The position numbers and the translations under genes are program-made. Below, in pieces: positions 58,858 to 64,000 of a stretch of DNA of 64,000 nucleotides. Numbering within the stretch: the first letter of the stretch is position 1; every line of letters begins with the position of its first letter. This DNA is from Pseudeuparius sepicola (Eukaryota; Arthropoda; Insecta; Coleoptera; Anthribidae). The stretch covers positions 105,901,309 to 105,965,308 of the forward strand of contig OY987298.1 in assembly GCA_963920635.1 (NCBI GenBank), in the 5' to 3' direction. The notes under the pieces are model-generated. The model was not told where the DNA came from. It did not search any database and saw nothing but the letters and a program-made list of their open reading frames with translations.

Positions 58858-60141
58858 CGAACTTCCAATAATACATTAAATGAAAAAACAGATATCTACA
58901 ATATATGTTCGCTGAGTTTACTTTAAGTTTATATAAATTATAATAATTCTACCAGAACAAATGTAATGGATATTCAAAAAAGTGTAACTGAACTGTTAAT
59001 TATTCCTTTGCTTGATATATTTTCTCCATTTGCAGAGAGCAAATTGAAACAAGACAACAGTGTACATATAGATGTTTGTATAGTTTAATAGCTAGCTGCA
59101 GAAATCCCTTTGAAGAATTTCGAAGCGACCACTTATTAAATAAATGGTTGCTTGTAAAAAAGTAGTTAATTGTCTTTTAATGTGAAATACAAAATAAAAT
59201 AAAAATATTAACAAGTATTTAGTGTTTTATTTGCACATAAAACAAGTAGGTACCTAAACCGTAGAAGCAGTGCTATCTGTTAATATAGACAAACTGAACC
59301 TTTCAAAATATTAAATTACAATACCTATAAATAGACAAAAACAGTTTAATCCGTAGGGAATAATATAACAGTTTAATAGCTAATAAAATAATATAAATAT
59401 AATAAAATTAGGAAAAATTCTAAAATTTATTTAAGATCTCTCTTAACAGCAACCTACCTTGTCTACAAACTTCAAGCAACGAAGAAATTTCTGCAATTGA
59501 CCAATTTGGATTTGAGTTGAATACGAGCCTAAATAGGTTTGTATAAAAAATAGTATCATAAAGTATAAATATACAAAGATACTAAAGTGATATATTCAAT
59601 CCTGAGTGTAAGGATTTGCTACTATTAACTATTACTACTTACTAATTAAACTGCTCAAGGTATTGAATCATTTTAGTCTAATAGTCTTTCGGTACGCCAC
59701 TTTTACATTTTGTATAGTAAGTAAAATTCAAACAATTTTGAGTTTCGTAAAAAATAAACTACCTACCTACTTATGTTACAATGATGCTATTTTTTCTTCA
59801 AAGTGAAAAGTGCACAGTACTTTTTACTATTAAATGTTTTTTGACATTGATTTGACAAAAAATTGAATTATCTTGTCAGTCGTTTTTACATAGGTAATTC
59901 TTTTTGAGAACTGATTCTCGATTTCAACAATCAGGCATAGGTCACATTTCGCGATCCGCTAGAATCGTTTTGTCCGGTAATCTAAAAACAGAACAGTTAG
60001 TATTTCTAAAATCAGTTTGTCATAAGACGAATTTTGTTATAATTTTATAAATTTAATAAAATATTTTTTTAAATATACTGTCCAATATTCAATAATTTAA
60101 TGAATTGGTTCATAATATTAATAAATAAAGTACGAGTTTTG

Positions 60142-60442
60142 TTAAATTAATGAACATTTTCATCAATTGAATGTACGGTATTCGTTAATTTAATGAACTT
60201 GTTCATCAATACAATGTACGAATTTCTTTAATTTAATAAACCTGTTCAGCAATTCAGTGTACGGGATTCGTTAATTTAATGAACTTGTTGAACAATACAA
60301 TGTACGAATTTCGTTAATTTAATGAAGTTGTTCATCAATTCAATGTATGGCATTTTTTAATTTAATGAACTTGTTTATGTATTCAATGTACGTGATTCCT
60401 TAATTTAATGAACTTGTCTATAATAATAATCAACGTGTTCAT
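60142..60442 (+). repeat. 43-bp tandem array, seven units
   Basis: Units start at about 60142, 60185, 60228, 60271, 60314, 60357 and 60400. Each has TTAATTTAATGAACTTGTTC followed by ATCAATACAATGTACG and GATTTCG-like sequence. Each unit thus contains GTTCAT and ATGAAC half-sites in opposite orientation, as expected for a protein-binding array. Confidence 0.85.
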
Positions 60443-60737
60443 CAATACAATAAACGAAATTCATCAATTAAATGAACCTGATTATAAAGTCAATGTACAA
60501 AGTTCATTGTTTTAATGGATATATACATAAAACCAACGAATTCGTTCATTAATATGCGTGATGTTAGTGTTTATACTATTAATGAACTCGTACATTAAAT
60601 GAATAAATCGTACATTGAATCAATGTTCTACTTTACGTTGGGCTGATGAATTGTTTCACTGGACAAAAATTGATATAAATATTCAGTGGGACAACGAACT
60701 TTTTTATTGTTTCCATGTACCTTTTTGGTTCAGTGTA

Positions 60738-61951
60738 ACAACTGCAAATAATTTAATTATTCAGTGTGTATAGGTAGGCATCATTTAACAACTAATCTTC
60801 TTAGGAATAAATTGACTACAAAAATTATAAATATTTCACCTACAGTAATGCATTTAATTATCATGCTTATAAGTTTAAGTCCATTTGAGAGCTGTCATTA
60901 AAAGAAGCCATTGGTTCTGAATATATTTAAATATTTCCTATGGTAGTACAGATTCAACGTACCAAGTGTTATCTGGAAGTGCGTGTCTTCTAGTCCTGTA
61001 TTAAATTTGGTCATGTAAAGAAGTTATCCGGTAAACCGAATTAATTCCGGTGAGTGTAGAGCAATAATTAGTAAACTACACAGATAAAGCTATTAAAGAG
61101 CAATACCGTGAATCCACACTTTGTTCAGCGCTCTTGGCCATTAGCGGTGATTTTCTATAAAGGCATGTGCATGCAGTCTGCCCTGACCTCGATTCGTACC
61201 AAGGTCGACCGAAGGCAGAAAAACATGCTGTCTAAATAGTTAGCAATGCCCCGAGTATCGCCACCGCCACTCCAATAAGCCTTGTTAATTGGTTTAGTAA
61301 AGTGCCACTAGTAGTAATATTATCGCTGAAATCATTACCTGATTGGTTAACGTTTTAAAAATTATATCATTTCATTGATTCTCAATACTTATTAATATAC
61401 AAGACTCATCTCAAGTAATGATTAATAATGAACAAAATGTAGTAGCAGCTTTTTAGTTTCCGAAATACACAAGGCTATTTACTTTTATTTTTGTGGTCAC
61501 ATAAAGACCATGGTTTACTCAGGTTAACACGGAGGAAGAATTCCGATATCATATTGCTGCATAATGCCACTGAGGCAATCCGACAATAATAGCTGTGCAT
61601 GCGGAGGCTCATGATTCGTCGAGCTCGAAACACTGGAAATAACGACGAACATTTCCTGTGACTTTGAAATTAACGTATTCATATTTTTCTCAATATCCAT
61701 TTACCTACACTATGTCCACCGTTAGAGTGAATAAAAAGGAATATTTCACAAAAATTCTAAAATATAGAAAAATCAACAAAGCTGATTTGTCACATTCACC
61801 AGAGCCGACACCGTTGCAATGATAAAGGCATGCCAGCTGGCGACGAGCAACGTCACTACGTCATCACAGGGAGGTAGCTTTTCGTAGTTGTTTACGTTTA
61901 CTTGTCTGGCATTTTTCCTGTTTTATTAAAGAATGTTTGTTGTGTTTATTG
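60738..61951. other. No gene seen
   Basis: AT-rich. CACGTCACTACGTCATCACAG-like sequence near 61848-61868 contains CRE-like words (ACGTCA) and could belong to the promoter region of the THAP unit downstream. Confidence 0.35.
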
Positions 61952-61959
61952 TGTGTTGG

Positions 61960-62873
61960 CAGGGCCATATCTGTGGGGGGGTTTTGGGGGTTCAACCCCC
62001 CCCCCACGAAATGGAAACCCGCCCGAAAACTGCCAACAAAACATAATTTTTTGATCAGTGCAGTACCGAGTTTTATCATCAGAATATTATGCTTTGAAAT
62101 AAAGTAAAACATAACTGGCAACACTGGACAGCAATAAACGGTGAATATGGCTGCGTGCGCCATGGATTAGGAGAACAGGGGATTCCCAGAGTCTCTTTTA
62201 TGAGTAGATTAATACTAATTTGTATTTGAAGATTTATTTATTATTTTTATGAAAGATTCAGTTAGGCAAGTGGCGCCAAGAAATCTTTTACCATACCTAC
62301 TAGCCATTCTAAAGGTGTCGCCAGGCCATATGTTTAACTATTATTATTATTAATATTCAATATTTTTAAAGTTTTAATGTTAAACTTGTTAAACTTAAAC
62401 CTGTTTCAGTTTTTAAAGCTATTTCCACTTCAACAGCCACTAGTCTAACCCCTCCGGGGCCGGCTCCAGGCGGATGCGAACGGTGCGGAGTACGCGGCCT
62501 GCGTTTTGACTGGCCCCGCGCCTCCGTGTCCCGTGTACAGGGCGATCCAGCCAGTAGCGTATTTAAAAAGGCGGGACCGAAACCGTTTCAAAATTTGAAA
62601 ATATTCACTGCAGCTTGAAAATCTGAAGATATTAGGATTTCCTAAGACTAATTTTAAGTAATTTTCCTTAACATTATTTCTAAAAAATTTCGCCTGCGGC
62701 GAATTTTACAGAATTGTTTTAAATGCACTTGTTTGAAAGAAATTCACAAAAATTGGCCCTTCCCACCCGAAATTAATTTTTATAGATACACGCCACTGAT
62801 GTGATCTAAACACGTAGCCCCAGCCTACTTTTTTAAAAAGTTACATGCAAAAAATATACTAGATACGGCCCTG
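61960..62873. mobile_element. 914-bp hAT MITE with 8-bp TSD
   Basis: Ends CAGGGCCATATCTG and, in reverse complement from the right, CAGGGCCGTATCTA. TGTGTTGG is duplicated exactly on both sides (61952-61959 and 62874-62881), the hAT hallmark length. It contains a G7/C-run hairpin near 61974-62004, a GC-rich block at 62450-62545 and a probable nested hAT piece at 62552-62798 (CAGTAGCGTATTT against CGTGTATCTATAAAA in opposite sense). There is no transposase ORF. Confidence 0.9.
62552..62798. mobile_element. Probable nested hAT MITE
   Basis: The left CAGTAGCGTATTTAAAAAGG and, in reverse complement from the right, CAGTGGCGTGTATCTATAAA look like hAT ends. The flanking 8-mers do not match (GATCCAGC and ATGTGATC), so the boundaries are tentative. 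Confidence 0.45.
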
Positions 62874-63023
62874 TGTGTTGGACTGTGGTTTTTAGTAATA
62901 TAGGACGTGAAGTTTTATTCATAAGGTGGTAAAACAGCAGTGATTCAGAATAAAGTGATTAAAATTCAATTTTAGTTTATAGGTTTTAGGTTGTGTCTAT
63001 ATAGTTTCGGACTTCTTTAAACC

Positions 63024-63160
63024 ATGCCATGGACGGGTTCCGTTCCCAACTGCAAGGGAAACTACAAAGGCGGTCCTAAAGTGTCCGCTTTTTCCTCCCT
63101 AAAGACCCCATTTTAGGGGAACAGTTTGGACTGTTGGAGAGTGTTATACCTAACAATTTT
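63024..63160 (+). pseudogene. THAP-domain coding start, frameshifted
   Basis: ATG at 63024 reads MPWTGSVPNCKGNYKGGPKV then SAFSSLKTPF and a stop. One base of shift gives FLPKDPILGEQFG, the next THAP block. The THAP C2CH DNA-binding domain begins MPxxCxxxxC...NY...F.FP.D. Here the first zinc Cys is Gly (TGSVPNC), so the finger is damaged twice. It lies about 150 bp after the hAT insertion. It may be the first exon of a P-element-like transposase or a THAP gene. Confidence 0.7.
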
Positions 63161-64000
63161 ACGTGATTTAACGTAACCACCTTGAAATCAGGAAGTTTTA
63201 TGGTTTTATTCATTCGAATTTAGTTATATCCAGGCACGCAAATAAGAAATAATTGGCATTTACGAAAATTTTACCGGTAGATATCTAAATGCACCAAAAG
63301 CCCTTGAAAATGAGACTTTCACTCTCGTAGATTATTATCCATGTTGTAAAACCATGAGCTATATATGTAAACAATCATTTTAAAGTGTTTTTTTTACCAA
63401 ATTTACCAAGTTGACATCTTGAAATTTGAATTTGGCACCTTAGCCCACCAGAGCCCGTGTGGCGTGTATAGTCGCGTTTGTTATCCATGTCCTCCTACTA
63501 CTTCACTCAACTTTGTAGGTATATCACTGGTTGCAAAAAAAAAAGTGTAAAATATAGTACATTTCCCAGTTAAAAACAAATATGCAATTCCCATACAGTC
63601 GTAGAAAACAATAGTTAAAGCATCGGAAATAGTTTACATTGCAAGATGCGTAAGTGCACAAAAAAAGAGCCTACGTATCGACTAATATTTTACATTTTTC
63701 CTGCTCTCGACAACTTCTTATTATAGGTACTTCGAATTAAACTTTAAATATACTATGGAGTAGATTATGAGTAATAATCTTCACAATAACTGATTGTTCA
63801 ATTACTAGAAATAATAGAAATAGCAATCAGTGATAAGAGGCAGAAAGTGTGGATAATAAAAAAATAATAATACAAAAGTTGCCCTTTGTGTGAGCTTTCG
63901 ATTTAGTAGATAATTAATTCGTAATTCGACATGTGTATCTTTATTGCCTTATTAGTTGGGTGCTTTAACCCTGCGCCAAATAACTAGGTAAGAATTGCTG
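63161..64000. other. No gene seen
   Basis: AT-rich. No continuation of the THAP protein is visible up to the window end. If it were spliced, further exons would lie outside or be too short to recognise. Confidence 0.35.

Larger units (their letters stand above)
57509..60735. mobile_element. 3.2-kb DNA transposon with CACTGAA ends
   Basis: The left end CACTGAAAAAA faces TTCAGTG at the right. TA flanks both (57507-57508 and 60736-60737). The sub-terminal zones are dense in words such as TTCATCAATNNAATGAAC in both orientations: left 57530-58050, right 60100-60660. The right zone includes a regular 43-bp array. The interior has a promoter-like stretch and a decayed zinc-finger coding region. CACTG ends plus sub-terminal repeats suggest a CACTA/EnSpm-like element; Tc1/mariner is an alternative because of the TA flanks. 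Confidence 0.65.

Noticed and set aside
57509..60735. CRISPR-like array from the 43-bp units
   Set aside because: Units are head-to-tail without unique spacers, and the context is an animal transposon sub-terminal region.

Overview
The window reads as AT-rich animal nuclear DNA, most likely from an insect. It has no bacterial-style operons. It carries insect-type transposable elements, TA-rich spacers and frequent TAGGTACCTA-like words. One tRNA-related SINE ends in a tail that resembles SINE tails I associate with Lepidoptera. I could not fix the order of insect. No intact host protein-coding gene was found. The sequence is dominated by transposable elements, many nested in one another, plus decayed fragments.

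Layout. 1-6.5 kb: small palindromic MITEs, an 800-bp element with a 7-bp target-site duplication (TSD), and a dead Penelope-like (PLE) reverse-transcriptase fragment. 7.1-8.8 kb: a 5'-truncated PLE on the minus strand (RT plus GIY-YIG) with a hammerhead-like motif at its 3' end. 8.8-9.2 kb: an isolated GC-rich island. 9.8-15.3 kb: several foldback (long inverted repeat) elements and a TA-flanked 1.18-kb element. 16.5-17.4 kb: an ATGT microsatellite and a 120-bp minisatellite. 18.2-20.5 kb: a large palindrome whose centre holds a 1.3-kb DNA element full of a scattered 13-bp motif. 22.4-23.2 kb: another PLE fragment.

26.4-34.8 kb is a Ty3/gypsy LTR retrotransposon on the minus strand, with near-identical LTRs and a candidate TSD. 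It has lost everything between its 5' LTR and the middle of RT. Its pol has one nonsense codon and an 1.17-kb foldback element inserted near the C-terminus. 36.2-41.3 kb: hAT remnants, a PLE RT pseudogene split by a 180-bp MITE, and a second copy of the 7-bp-TSD element with the same MITE nested inside. 42.8-46.3 kb: foldbacks, a SINE and a Crypton-type tyrosine recombinase pseudogene. 47-48 kb: a PLE flanked by inverted copies of its own 3' terminal region. 49.6-50.3 kb: a decayed retroelement-like ORF (OTU-like segment plus two C2H2 fingers). 57.5-60.7 kb: a CACTG-ended DNA transposon with a 43-bp subterminal array and a decayed zinc-finger coding region. 62-63.2 kb: a hAT MITE with a perfect 8-bp TSD, inserted just upstream of a frameshifted THAP-domain coding start.

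The coding remnants represent several transposition chemistries: DDE integrase, hAT, tyrosine recombinase, PLE RT/endonuclease and THAP. Most have visible inactivating lesions, so the non-autonomous elements here presumably depend on enzymes encoded elsewhere.
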